Assembly: GCA_012514505.1 (NCBI GenBank)
Contig: JAAZAD010000276.1
Coordinates: 1-64,000 of the forward strand
DNA: 64,000 nt
Source: Rhodococcus sp. (in: high G+C Gram-positive bacteria)
GTDB taxonomy: Bacteria; Actinomycetota; Actinomycetes; Mycobacteriales; Mycobacteriaceae
Direction of reading: 5' to 3'
In this document: positions 28,801 through 36,433 of the stretch, piece after piece
Position numbering within the stretch: position 1 is the first letter of the stretch
Layout: every line of letters starts with the position of its first letter
Made by a program: the position numbers and the translations under genes
The notes under the pieces: model-generated
The model's input: only the letters and a program-made list of their open reading frames with translations
Told to the model about the DNA's origin: nothing
The model's database searches: none

Positions 28801-29694
28801 TCGGCGACGCCGATCGTGCTCGTCCACGACGGTTCCGGCGGGCTGGGACCGTACCGGGAGCTCATCGGTGAGCTCGCCGCGCACGTCGACGGCGGGGTCT
28901 ACGGCATCGAACGCTCGCCAGGCGACGGCTATCTCGATATCCCCGTCGAGCAGCTCTTCACCGTCCTGCAACGAAGCTACGCGAGGTCCCTGCTGAATCT
29001 CGGTCCCTCGTCGTTCCACCTGGTCGGATTCTGTATGGGGGGACTCATCGCCGCGGGGACGGCAACGCTGCTCGAGTCGCACGGCGTCACCGCGGCCGTC
29101 ACCGTAATCAGTTCCTACCGCATCCCGTTCCGGCTGGCCGACGAAGTGCTCACCGATTACGCCTTCGCCAAAGCCCTCGGATGGCATCCCGCCGACTTCG
29201 GGATCGTCGTCGACGACGATCAGGTCGGGCAGACGCTCACCGCCATCCGGGCCGCAGGTCACCGAACGATCGACGCCACGGTGGTCGCCGACCACGCTCC
29301 CGAGGGCTTGACCGATGCGCTACGAGCAGCGCCGCCGACGGTTGCCGATCGCGTCCGTAGCGCGCTCGGCACCGATGGACGCGACGGGATCACCGACGAC
29401 GTCCTGCTCGGCATGCGCGAGACCTTTGTGCACAGCGTCGCCGCGGTCGCGGCCTGGCGTCAGCCGGTGATGCTGACTCCGGCGACCTTCCTTCGACAGG
29501 AGAAACCGATGAGCTATCTACCGTCCCTCGGTGAGGACATGTCCGCGTTCTGGCGGTCGCACTGCGTCGGCGGCCTCGGTGTCATCGACGTCGCAGGCGA
29601 TCATTTCACCTGTCTTACCGGTGAAAACGCACAGAACGTCGCGCAACTGCTGGCCGAGCTGACGCCGCTCGGATGCGAACGGGAGGTCCGGTGA
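25861..29694 (+). CDS. NRPS termination: docking - Cy - MT - T - TE
   Basis: A 1277-aa synthetase. The N-terminal ~50 residues (HLHRRLTAAGIELWRDSGRLHYRAP) are a TubC-type docking domain. Cy4 covers about 57-490 (FPLTEIQAGYLVGRT; DLLVTDYVG with Gly for Ser). A methyltransferase domain follows with a good SAM motif, LEVGGGVGGTT, at about 678, as in the thiazoline C-methylating domain of yersiniabactin HMWP1. A carrier (ELGGDSLLLA) is at about 882. The thioesterase spans about 965-1277; its nucleophile elbow is GFCMGG, so Cys replaces Ser, and GDHFTCL holds the His. The start is GTG 25861 or ATG 25864, overlapping the previous stop. It should attach the last methylated ring and release the product. 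Confidence 0.9.
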   Translation: MMIDHLHRRLTAAGIELWRDSGRLHYRAPHGALTDEFRAAILANRDALLADLSRESFPLTEIQAGYLVGRTAAYADGGVGCQGYHQFDLDLTAAGVSAADRASAVRAAWGQVVDAHPMLRMRIDPDRFEQWVDATLDVPLEVTEYPDQAAADQAGAQLGDRLVWHVYDPSEDRPLLDAAVVLGENTAVLHLSVDLLVTDYVGIRTILDDFDRALGGGAVRRPAATFREYLQADRRHRATCEYRALRRSAEEYWSRRILEMPAPLRFPPAPTQDAVPDRHISPSYSRRSQRLSSGEWERLCANAAELEATPVALILAELGAVAAAHSPNAAATVMMTRVDRRPIVADVERIVGDFTSTLVVSLPSGNDRDAAVRAVRDDVFAGLEYAAFSGMEVARRLADDARTETVMPVVVTYTVDAAGSRAPRYLTPRAGTGRSRTPQVLLDIQITPLPDGVAIDWDSRDDGFDPDVLDAAFIDFVARLRRAAETGEPDVETALAAAHARLAPTGRAVAELAADSEQTVRQIVAWHLARAGMDRPLPVEEVARRLGAARHTPLVRRWIDELTATGMVAHGDHGIYLTAPPVPLDESFEQWRHIRRRAADIDYGDRQLAYVEDCLRSLEGLLNGSVDPLALLFPDGEFDVARAAYDDNLVARYLNGLCAAGIRAAAESARSPLRILEVGGGVGGTTRTVLAELAGYHVDYLFTDVSRFFLDAAARQWPQIRTAMFDVNDDAGPPGETGEGFDVILCANVLHNARDIPAALDRLRRLLRPGGALAIIDSTAPSAALMATMEFKDGLEDSRDVRAESGSPFLLLPQWREVLAGDAVIAYPPTGHALETAGQHLFWVAGNTSPSPDALRQVAQIWSEVLDVPVDQLRPDSDFVELGGDSLLLARCVGRLRRELDWAEPSAWDRVYRRIVADPTVAGCVAALTGRFAGETPNADRPDTEPARLNAPQWVAVAEPTPAAAPADVRLIELVAPTVSSATPIVLVHDGSGGLGPYRELIGELAAHVDGGVYGIERSPGDGYLDIPVEQLFTVLQRSYARSLLNLGPSSFHLVGFCMGGLIAAGTATLLESHGVTAAVTVISSYRIPFRLADEVLTDYAFAKALGWHPADFGIVVDDDQVGQTLTAIRAAGHRTIDATVVADHAPEGLTDALRAAPPTVADRVRSALGTDGRDGITDDVLLGMRETFVHSVAAVAAWRQPVMLTPATFLRQEKPMSYLPSLGEDMSAFWRSHCVGGLGVIDVAGDHFTCLTGENAQNVAQLLAELTPLGCEREVR

Positions 29695-31631
29695 AGATCA
29701 TCGTCTTCGGGGCCGGCGGAACCGTCGGCCGCGCGGCCGCGGAATGCCTGAACTCCCGGCTTGGCTCGGGTGACGAACTGGTCCTCGTCACCCGCGGTGG
29801 GCCGCCGGAAATCGACACCGCGGATGGACCGAGGATCACCGTCCGCGATCTGCGCCTGCCGTTGGCGGAGTGGCCGGCCGACTTCGACGACGCCGATGCG
29901 GTCCTCTCCTGTGCCGGACCGTCGTACCGGTTCACCGAGGAACTCGCTCTCCTGTGCAACACCCACGGCGTCGCCTACGTGGACGTCGGCGGCGACCGAC
30001 CGTGCCTGGACGTACTCGGCGGCCGTGAGCCGACTGTGCCGATCCTGCTCGGTGCCGGGGTGCAACCGGGGCTGCTGGCGTGGCTGATCAGTGAGGTCGC
30101 CGAACCCGGTGCCGACGTGCTGGCACTGTGCGGCGGCGCGCAGCCGTTGTCCGAGGCCGCGATCGTCGAGTACGCCCACAGCGTGACCGATCCGGACGGC
30201 TGGCCGGGCCGCGCCTGGGTCGACGGCGCACCGGTCGCAGACACGTCTCCGCCGCCGGTGCCGCCGACCCCGTCGGCGACCGTGCACCTGCACCTGGACG
30301 CCGAGTCCGCGGACACCGCCGCGCGCATCGGACCGGCCCGATTGCGCTGTTTCAATGTTGTCGATGCGCCGACCACCGCCGACGCGATCAGCCGTCTCGT
30401 CTCCGGCGAGACCTCCGTCGACGAGGTACTCGCCGCCGCCCGCGACGACGAACGCAATCGCGACGCCGAGCCCTATTTCACCATCACGGTGACCGGTCGC
30501 GGCCGAGTCGGGACCCGCCGTGCCCGTATCACTGTCACCGACAGCTACGCCCTCTCCGGGGCCATCGCCGCCGCCACCGTGATCGCCGCCCCGGCAGAAT
30601 CTGCCGGTGCACGCTGGGCATCGGCGAGTGCGGCCGCCGAGACCTGGTCCGAATTGGTCGACGTCGACACCACCGAGACGGTTGAATCCATCGTGATCGG
30701 CGGCACCTTCGGTCGCGTCTACGCCCAAGCCCTGGCCGACGAACAGAGCCCGATCACCCTGACCGGTGTCGGCGGCGTCGGCGGTCCGCGATCGACCGAC
30801 CTCGCTGACGCACTCGGCGTCCCGGCGCTTCACGGCACCGTCTCCGGAGTCGACGCCGCGGTGGTAGCGGTCCGCAGCGAGATCGTCGGCGGGTCTGGCG
30901 ATGCCGTGGTCGATGACCTCCTCGCGGCAGGCGTGTCGGTCCTCCAGGAGCATCCGGTCGACGCGCAGGCGATCGGGCGGCATCTGCGGGTCGCCGCCGA
31001 ACACGGGATCAGATATGCGCCGACCGGCTTCTACGAGCACCTGCCGACCAGCCGCCGCTGGATCCGGGCGATGCAGCGACTTCGCGAACGCGGCGACGTC
31101 GCGCATCTGTCAGTCCGGACCAGCATGCAGGTCCTCGAACGCGCGCTGCTCATCCTCGCCGACGGCCTCACCGCAATCCCGCTCGAACCGGGACGGATCG
31201 TCGAGGTCCGACCGGGCGCATTCCTGATCTCCGCGGACTGGGGCGGGGTCGCGGTCGATATCGCGGTGAACAATCGACGCGACCCCGACGATCCGGACGC
31301 CAACAGCCATCCGCTGTTCTCGGCGGCCGCCGTCACCGGCGACGGCGAACTGTCCTGGCCGCACATCCACGCGCCGCTCCGGTGGACGCCGCATCCGGGG
31401 TGTGCCGTCGACGGTAGTGCGCCTCCACTCGACCTCATCGACGACGAAGATCCGGCCGAGGTGGACGCCACCCAGTTGTGGGCGAGCGCCGTCCACGTAT
31501 CGGTCCGATCCGTACTGGAGACCGGCACGACGCTCACCCCGGTCTCCCAACGACATCTGGCGGTCGTGGACTGGTGGCAGCAGCTGTGCGCGCGGGCACC
31601 CCTGCCGGAACTGATCGGCACCCTCCAGTGA
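29691..31631 (+). CDS. Fused reductase: saccharopine-dehydrogenase-like domain + thiazolinyl imine reductase
   Basis: A 646-aa protein with two Rossmann domains. The first (KIIVFGAGGTVGRAAAE at the N-terminus, to about residue 320) resembles saccharopine dehydrogenase/SDR-like reductases. The second starts at about residue 328 (SIVIGGTFGRVYAQALA), continues with ...GIRYAPTGFYEHLPTSRRWIRAMQRL and resembles the thiazolinyl imine reductases PchG/YbtU/Irp3, which reduce a thiazoline to a thiazolidine on the assembly line. YbtU-type enzymes are normally separate proteins of about 350-370 aa; this fusion is unusual. The start GTG 29691 overlaps the NRPS stop (GTGA). Confidence 0.85.
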   Translation: MKIIVFGAGGTVGRAAAECLNSRLGSGDELVLVTRGGPPEIDTADGPRITVRDLRLPLAEWPADFDDADAVLSCAGPSYRFTEELALLCNTHGVAYVDVGGDRPCLDVLGGREPTVPILLGAGVQPGLLAWLISEVAEPGADVLALCGGAQPLSEAAIVEYAHSVTDPDGWPGRAWVDGAPVADTSPPPVPPTPSATVHLHLDAESADTAARIGPARLRCFNVVDAPTTADAISRLVSGETSVDEVLAAARDDERNRDAEPYFTITVTGRGRVGTRRARITVTDSYALSGAIAAATVIAAPAESAGARWASASAAAETWSELVDVDTTETVESIVIGGTFGRVYAQALADEQSPITLTGVGGVGGPRSTDLADALGVPALHGTVSGVDAAVVAVRSEIVGGSGDAVVDDLLAAGVSVLQEHPVDAQAIGRHLRVAAEHGIRYAPTGFYEHLPTSRRWIRAMQRLRERGDVAHLSVRTSMQVLERALLILADGLTAIPLEPGRIVEVRPGAFLISADWGGVAVDIAVNNRRDPDDPDANSHPLFSAAAVTGDGELSWPHIHAPLRWTPHPGCAVDGSAPPLDLIDDEDPAEVDATQLWASAVHVSVRSVLETGTTLTPVSQRHLAVVDWWQQLCARAPLPELIGTLQ

Positions 31632-33349
31632 GCGCCCGCACGATCTGGACGCTGCTGGCTCCGGTGCGAGGGCGGATAGTGGCGGCCCTGGTGGTCCAGG
31701 TAATCGCGTCTCTGCTGTCGGTCGTGCCGTTCTGGGCGCTTGCGATCCTTATCGATCGGGCACTGTCGGGCCGCGTCGACGACCTGACCGCTCCGCTCAT
31801 CGCCTTCGTCACCGGCCTGGGCCTGTCCGCCGGGCTCGGCGCGCTGGCCCTGTTCATCTCCCACCTCGCCGATGTGGAACTCCAAGCCGAGCTGCAGCTG
31901 ACGCTCGCCGATCGGATCGGTCGCCTCCCGCTCGAATGGTCCGCCGACCGTTCCAGCGGCAGCATCCGGCAGTTGTTGAACGACGACGTGAAAAGCCTGC
32001 ACCACTTGGTCGCCCACGTACTGGTGGAGATCGTTGCCGGCGTGCTCACCCCGATCACGGGTCTGGTCTTCTGCTACGCGCTGGACTGGCGACTCGGGCT
32101 CGCCGCCACCGCACCGATGGTCCTCTACGCGCTGCTCTTCTCCGCACTCGCCGGGAAGGAGACGAAGACCGGAATGGCCGCGATCAACGACGCGCTCCAC
32201 ACCGTCTCGAACGCGATCGTCGAATACGTCAACGGCATCTCGGTCCTCAAGGTCTTCACCCGCGACGCTCAGGGATTCCGTCGTTTCACCGGGGCCTCCG
32301 AGCACTTCCGTCACACATTCCGCGCCATCGCCGAACCGCAGATCCGCGCCCAGTCGATCGCGGTCAGCGCGCTGTCCGCGCCGGTCGTCGCCGCCACAGT
32401 GCTGGGGGTGGGCATCTGGTCCCACCACCGCGGGTGGTCGTCGCCCGGCGAGCTGGTCGTCGTCACGACAGTCGCAATGCTGGTCCCGGTCGGCATCTCC
32501 ACCGTCGCACTCAGCACCCAGGCACGCCGTACCGCGCAAGAAGCTGCTCAGCGCATCGCCGACGTGCTGCGGGAACCGGTCCGTGCCGTCGCCGAACCGG
32601 CCGCGGAACCGATGGACGGTTCCTTCGAGCTCGTCGGTGTCAGTTACGCCTATCCGGACGGGCCGGAGGTCCTGCACGACGTCACGCTCTCGATCCCGGA
32701 CGGGGCGACCGTTGCACTGGTCGGTCCCAGTGGTTCGGGCAAGTCCACGCTGGCCGCGCTGATGGCCGGTCTGCGCGAACCCACCGGCGGAACCATCGCC
32801 ATCGGCGGCGTCGACCGTCGACGAATCCCGGAGATGCGGATGCGACAACACCTGACTGCAATGCTGCAGGACTCGACGCTGCTGCGGCTGTCCATTCACG
32901 ACAACATCGCGCTCGCCGCACCCGGCACCACTCGCGCCGAGGTGGAAGACGTCATCCGGGCTGTCGGCATGTACGACCGGATCGTCGCAACTCCCCACGG
33001 ATTCGACTCGATCGCGGGTGTGGACACCTACCTCTCCGGTGGCGAAGCCCAGCGGATCGTCGCGGCTCGGTCGATCCTGGCGGGCAGCGCAATCCTCGTT
33101 CTCGACGAGGCGACGTCTGCGGCCGACCCCGAAGCGGAGCACCGCGTCCAGCAGGCCGTCGACCGTGCCGTCGTCGGGCAGACCCTCATCATGGTCACGC
33201 ACCGATTGGCGACCGCCACCGGCGCCGACCTGATCGTCGTTCTCGAGGACGGCCGCATTGTCGAGACCGGACGGCATCACGATCTCCTCGCCGCCGACGG
33301 GCTCTATCGCCGGATGTGGTCGTCGGCCGTCGTCGGAGCGGACCGATGA
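31628..33349 (+). CDS. ABC transporter (permease-ATPase fusion), YbtP/IrtA-like
   Basis: A 573-aa half transporter: six membrane helices in about 1-310, then the ATPase with Walker A GPSGSGKST (about 365), signature LSGGEAQR (about 469) and Walker B ILVLDEATSA. The fold is that of exporters, but relatives YbtPQ and IrtAB import ferric yersiniabactin or mycobactin, and the neighbouring NRPS suggests the same here. The start is GTG 31628, overlapping the reductase stop (GTGA). It pairs with the next gene. Confidence 0.92.
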   Translation: MSARTIWTLLAPVRGRIVAALVVQVIASLLSVVPFWALAILIDRALSGRVDDLTAPLIAFVTGLGLSAGLGALALFISHLADVELQAELQLTLADRIGRLPLEWSADRSSGSIRQLLNDDVKSLHHLVAHVLVEIVAGVLTPITGLVFCYALDWRLGLAATAPMVLYALLFSALAGKETKTGMAAINDALHTVSNAIVEYVNGISVLKVFTRDAQGFRRFTGASEHFRHTFRAIAEPQIRAQSIAVSALSAPVVAATVLGVGIWSHHRGWSSPGELVVVTTVAMLVPVGISTVALSTQARRTAQEAAQRIADVLREPVRAVAEPAAEPMDGSFELVGVSYAYPDGPEVLHDVTLSIPDGATVALVGPSGSGKSTLAALMAGLREPTGGTIAIGGVDRRRIPEMRMRQHLTAMLQDSTLLRLSIHDNIALAAPGTTRAEVEDVIRAVGMYDRIVATPHGFDSIAGVDTYLSGGEAQRIVAARSILAGSAILVLDEATSAADPEAEHRVQQAVDRAVVGQTLIMVTHRLATATGADLIVVLEDGRIVETGRHHDLLAADGLYRRMWSSAVVGADR

Positions 33350-35115
33350 TCCGGGCGCTGATCCGTCTCTCCGGGCCGGAGGGGCGCGGACCGATCCGTC
33401 GGACATTGCTGCTCGCGGTTCTCGCCGGAGCCTCGCACGGGCTGGCGGTGGCGCTGATGGTCCCGGTCCTGCAGTCGTTGCTGGGTTCCGAGCAGCATCT
33501 CGTCCACTGGTTCGGTGCGCTGGTCGCCGCGTGCGCGCTGCACGCCGTCGGGCTGGCGGCGGCGACCATCGCCGCCTTCGGGTCGTCGCTGCAGGTCATC
33601 GAGTCGATGCACACACGGCTGGGTCGTCGACTGATCGCACTACCGGTCGGCTGGTTCTCGGCGAACAGCGCTGGACGCGCCTCCGACCTGGCGGTGCGCG
33701 GCACCCTGTTCGTAGCGCAGACCTCGATGGACGTGATGGTCCCGATGATCGTCAACGTGACGTCGCCGATTGTGCTGGTGGTCGTCGTGACCGCCATCGA
33801 CTGGCGGACCGGGCTGGCGTTGACGGTCGGCGGCTTAGCCATCGCGGCGGTCGCGCGCTGGGCCTCGTCACGCGACACCCGCAGCGAAGTTGCGCTCGCG
33901 CGAGTGGCTGCCGAGACCGACTCGCGGGTGCTGGAGTTCGCGAGCCACCAGGCAGAGCTGCGGGCCGCCGGTGTCGCCGGCCGCGAGTACGCGCCGCTGC
34001 GCGCGGCGATCGAGGAACGACGTCGCGCCGCCCGAGCTACACAGTGGGGTTCGGTGCTCGGGATGGTCGCGCAGAGCACCGCGGTCCAGACGACTTTCGG
34101 GGTGGTGGTCGCGCTGTCGCTGTGGAGGCTGACCGGCGCCGACGGCGGCCAGGTAGTCACCGCCGTCGCCCTGGTGGCGGCCATCACACAGGTGGTCGGT
34201 CCACTGCGGGTGATCGCGTCGATGAACACCGCACTACGCGCCTCCACGGAGAAGATCTCGCAGATCTCCGAACTTCTGGAGACGCCACCGCTGCCCGAAC
34301 CGGACCGGCCCGCGTCGCCGTCCACGTCCACCGAGGTCGTCTTCGACGACGTGAGCTTCGGCTACGACCGTGACGATCCGGTTCTGAAGCGATTGTCAGC
34401 GGTACTGCCCGACCGGCGGGTGACGGCCGTCGTCGGACCGTCCGGATCAGGCAAGACCACGTGTGTCAGGCTCATTGCCCGACTCTGGGACGTCGACTCG
34501 GGCGCGGTGCGTATCGGTGGCGTCGACGTGCGGGACCTGCAAACCCCCGACCTCTACAGCTCGTTGTCGCTGATCTTCCAAGACGTCTACCTGTTCGACG
34601 ACACCCTGCTCGCCAACGTGGTCATCGGCGATCCCGACGCCGACCGCGACCGCGTCGAATGGGCCGCATCCGTGGCACGACTGACCGAGGTCGTCGATCG
34701 TCTGCCGCTTGGGTGGGAGACCCCGCTGGGAGAAAACGGGGCACGCCTGTCGGGCGGTGAGCAACAGCGGGTAGCTGTCGCCCGCGCCCTGCTACGGCGG
34801 TCCCCGCTCGTGCTCTGCGATGAGCCGACCAGCGCTGTCGACCTGCCCACCAACCTGGCCATCACCGAGGGCCTGATGACGCTCGCGGAGTCGGCGACGG
34901 TGGTGATCGTCGCCCACCAACTCGAGACGGTCCGGAACGCCGATCACGTGCTGGTGATCGAAGACGGCGTCGTCGTCCAGTCCGGCAATCACACCACGTT
35001 GATGGCCGACGACGGCGCCTACCGCCGTCTGTTCGCCGACCGCACCGCCGCCGAACAGTGGCGACCCGGAGCCTCGTTCGCGGCCTCCGGAACGACCGAG
35101 AGGAACGAACTGTGA
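33346..35115 (+). CDS. ABC transporter (permease-ATPase fusion), YbtQ/IrtB-like
   Basis: A 589-aa half transporter and partner of the previous gene (ATGA overlap). The membrane domain spans about 1-310. The ATPase shows Walker A GPSGSGKTT (about 364), signature LSGGEQQR (about 468) and Walker B LVLCDEPTSAVD, followed by the H-loop VIVAHQ. As a heterodimer with the previous protein it would take up the metal complex. The substrate is inferred from position. The track start at 31936 is far upstream in a shadow frame; the ATG at 33346 is right. Confidence 0.92.
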   Translation: MIRALIRLSGPEGRGPIRRTLLLAVLAGASHGLAVALMVPVLQSLLGSEQHLVHWFGALVAACALHAVGLAAATIAAFGSSLQVIESMHTRLGRRLIALPVGWFSANSAGRASDLAVRGTLFVAQTSMDVMVPMIVNVTSPIVLVVVVTAIDWRTGLALTVGGLAIAAVARWASSRDTRSEVALARVAAETDSRVLEFASHQAELRAAGVAGREYAPLRAAIEERRRAARATQWGSVLGMVAQSTAVQTTFGVVVALSLWRLTGADGGQVVTAVALVAAITQVVGPLRVIASMNTALRASTEKISQISELLETPPLPEPDRPASPSTSTEVVFDDVSFGYDRDDPVLKRLSAVLPDRRVTAVVGPSGSGKTTCVRLIARLWDVDSGAVRIGGVDVRDLQTPDLYSSLSLIFQDVYLFDDTLLANVVIGDPDADRDRVEWAASVARLTEVVDRLPLGWETPLGENGARLSGGEQQRVAVARALLRRSPLVLCDEPTSAVDLPTNLAITEGLMTLAESATVVIVAHQLETVRNADHVLVIEDGVVVQSGNHTTLMADDGAYRRLFADRTAAEQWRPGASFAASGTTERNEL

Positions 35116-35744
35116 GCACCAATCCCATCGAGACGGAATCACCCGTCGACGGGACCGCCGCGCCAATGACCACTGCCCGCGATCTGATCTCCGTCGGGGT
35201 GTTCGCAGCCCTGTATACAGCGATCGTCTTCGCGTTCAACTTCCTCGGATTCCTCAGCCCGATAGCGATGGTGATCGGACTGTGGTGCGGCCTGGTGGCG
35301 GGCGGGATTCCGTTCATGCTGTTCCTCACCCGGGTTCACCGGCCCGGCATGATCATTCTGCTCACCGGACTGTTCGGGGCCATGCTGCTGCTGACTGGGC
35401 ATCCCCTCGTCGCAATCGGCTGGCTTCTGATCCTGGCCGCCGTCGCCGAGGTGATCATGTGGGCAGGACGCTACCGCTCGCGGGCCGCGGCCGTCGCGGC
35501 ATACACCGTGTTCTCGATGTGGGCTGCGGGACAGCTCTTTCCGCTGTTCTACGACCGGACCGGCTACCTCGAGGGCGCGGGTATGCAGGAGATGAGCGCC
35601 GACTACATCGACGCGCTCGACAGACTGCTGTCGGTTCCGGTGCTGATCGGCGTCGAGCTGGCTACCATTCCATTCGGACTGATAGGCGCGCTGCTCGGGC
35701 TGCGGATGCTCGACAAGCACTTCTCCCGGGCCGGACTGTCGTGA
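35112..35744 (+). CDS. ECF transporter S component, MptD-like
   Basis: A 210-aa membrane protein with about five or six hydrophobic segments (LISVGVFAALYTAIVFAFNFLGF; GMIILLTGLFGAMLLL; and others). It resembles the MptD/Trep-Strep group of energy-coupling-factor substrate-binding subunits, which also occur in other NRPS metallophore loci. The two genes after it encode the T component and the ATPases, so the whole module is present. GTG 35112 overlaps the previous stop. The ligand is unknown; the metallophore or free metal is likely. Confidence 0.82.
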   Translation: MSTNPIETESPVDGTAAPMTTARDLISVGVFAALYTAIVFAFNFLGFLSPIAMVIGLWCGLVAGGIPFMLFLTRVHRPGMIILLTGLFGAMLLLTGHPLVAIGWLLILAAVAEVIMWAGRYRSRAAAVAAYTVFSMWAAGQLFPLFYDRTGYLEGAGMQEMSADYIDALDRLLSVPVLIGVELATIPFGLIGALLGLRMLDKHFSRAGLS

Positions 35745-36433
35745 GGCTGGATCCGCGGACCAAGATAATCCTTGTCGTCGTGTCGAGCCTGTTGCTGTTC
35801 GCGCCCGGCGGCTCGGTGTGGACACCGGCGGTGTTGATTCTCGGATGCGCTCTGGCGCTGTCGGTCCGCGCGTGGCGTCGCGCGGTAACTCTGATCGTCG
35901 TCGCCGCGGCGCTCGGCACCATCGCCTACGGGCTGCCCGCGGTCACCGACTCGGTTGCCGCAGGCGCGGTGGCCGTCCTCGCAGCGTTCGCCCTCCGGTT
36001 GGCGGTACTGGGTGGCGTCGTCGCACATCTGTTGTCCACCACAGATATCGGTGATTTCACGGCTGCACTGCGGGCCGCGCGGATACCGAAGATCATCCTG
36101 GTGCCCGCGACCGTGATGCTGCGCTTCTTTCCGATCGTGGCCGACGAGACCCGCGCGGTGTGGACTGCGATGCGCCTGCGGCGTCTGACCGGACCTGGCC
36201 AGGTACTGAGACATCCGGTGCTCGTCATCGAACAGCTCGTCGTCCCCACGATCGCGTCGAGTCTGCGAATCGCCGACGACCTGACGGCGTCTGGACTCGT
36301 CCGCGGTCTGATGGACACCGGGCCCACCACCACCTTCCGCCCTCCGCGGCTCACCACCGTCGATGGCGGCGTCCTGGTTCTCGCCGCACTCCTGTTCTAC
36401 TGCAGCTTCGTCACTGTAGGGGCGATGTCATGA
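35741..36433 (+). CDS. ECF transporter T component (EcfT/CbiQ-like)
   Basis: A 230-aa membrane protein beginning MRLDPRTKIILVVVSSLLLF, the usual EcfT start (DPRTK). The coupling-helix region contains MLRFFPIVADETRAVWTAMRLR, with the conserved short A-x-R-like motif. Four to five membrane helices. GTG 35741 overlaps the S-component stop. It couples the S component to the ATPases encoded next. Confidence 0.88.
   Translation: MRLDPRTKIILVVVSSLLLFAPGGSVWTPAVLILGCALALSVRAWRRAVTLIVVAAALGTIAYGLPAVTDSVAAGAVAVLAAFALRLAVLGGVVAHLLSTTDIGDFTAALRAARIPKIILVPATVMLRFFPIVADETRAVWTAMRLRRLTGPGQVLRHPVLVIEQLVVPTIASSLRIADDLTASGLVRGLMDTGPTTTFRPPRLTTVDGGVLVLAALLFYCSFVTVGAMS

Noticed and set aside
31031-33406. 791-aa minus-strand ORF over the ABC transporter genes
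   Set aside because: Shadow of two real genes; its translation is a Gly/Arg/Asp-rich run without motifs.
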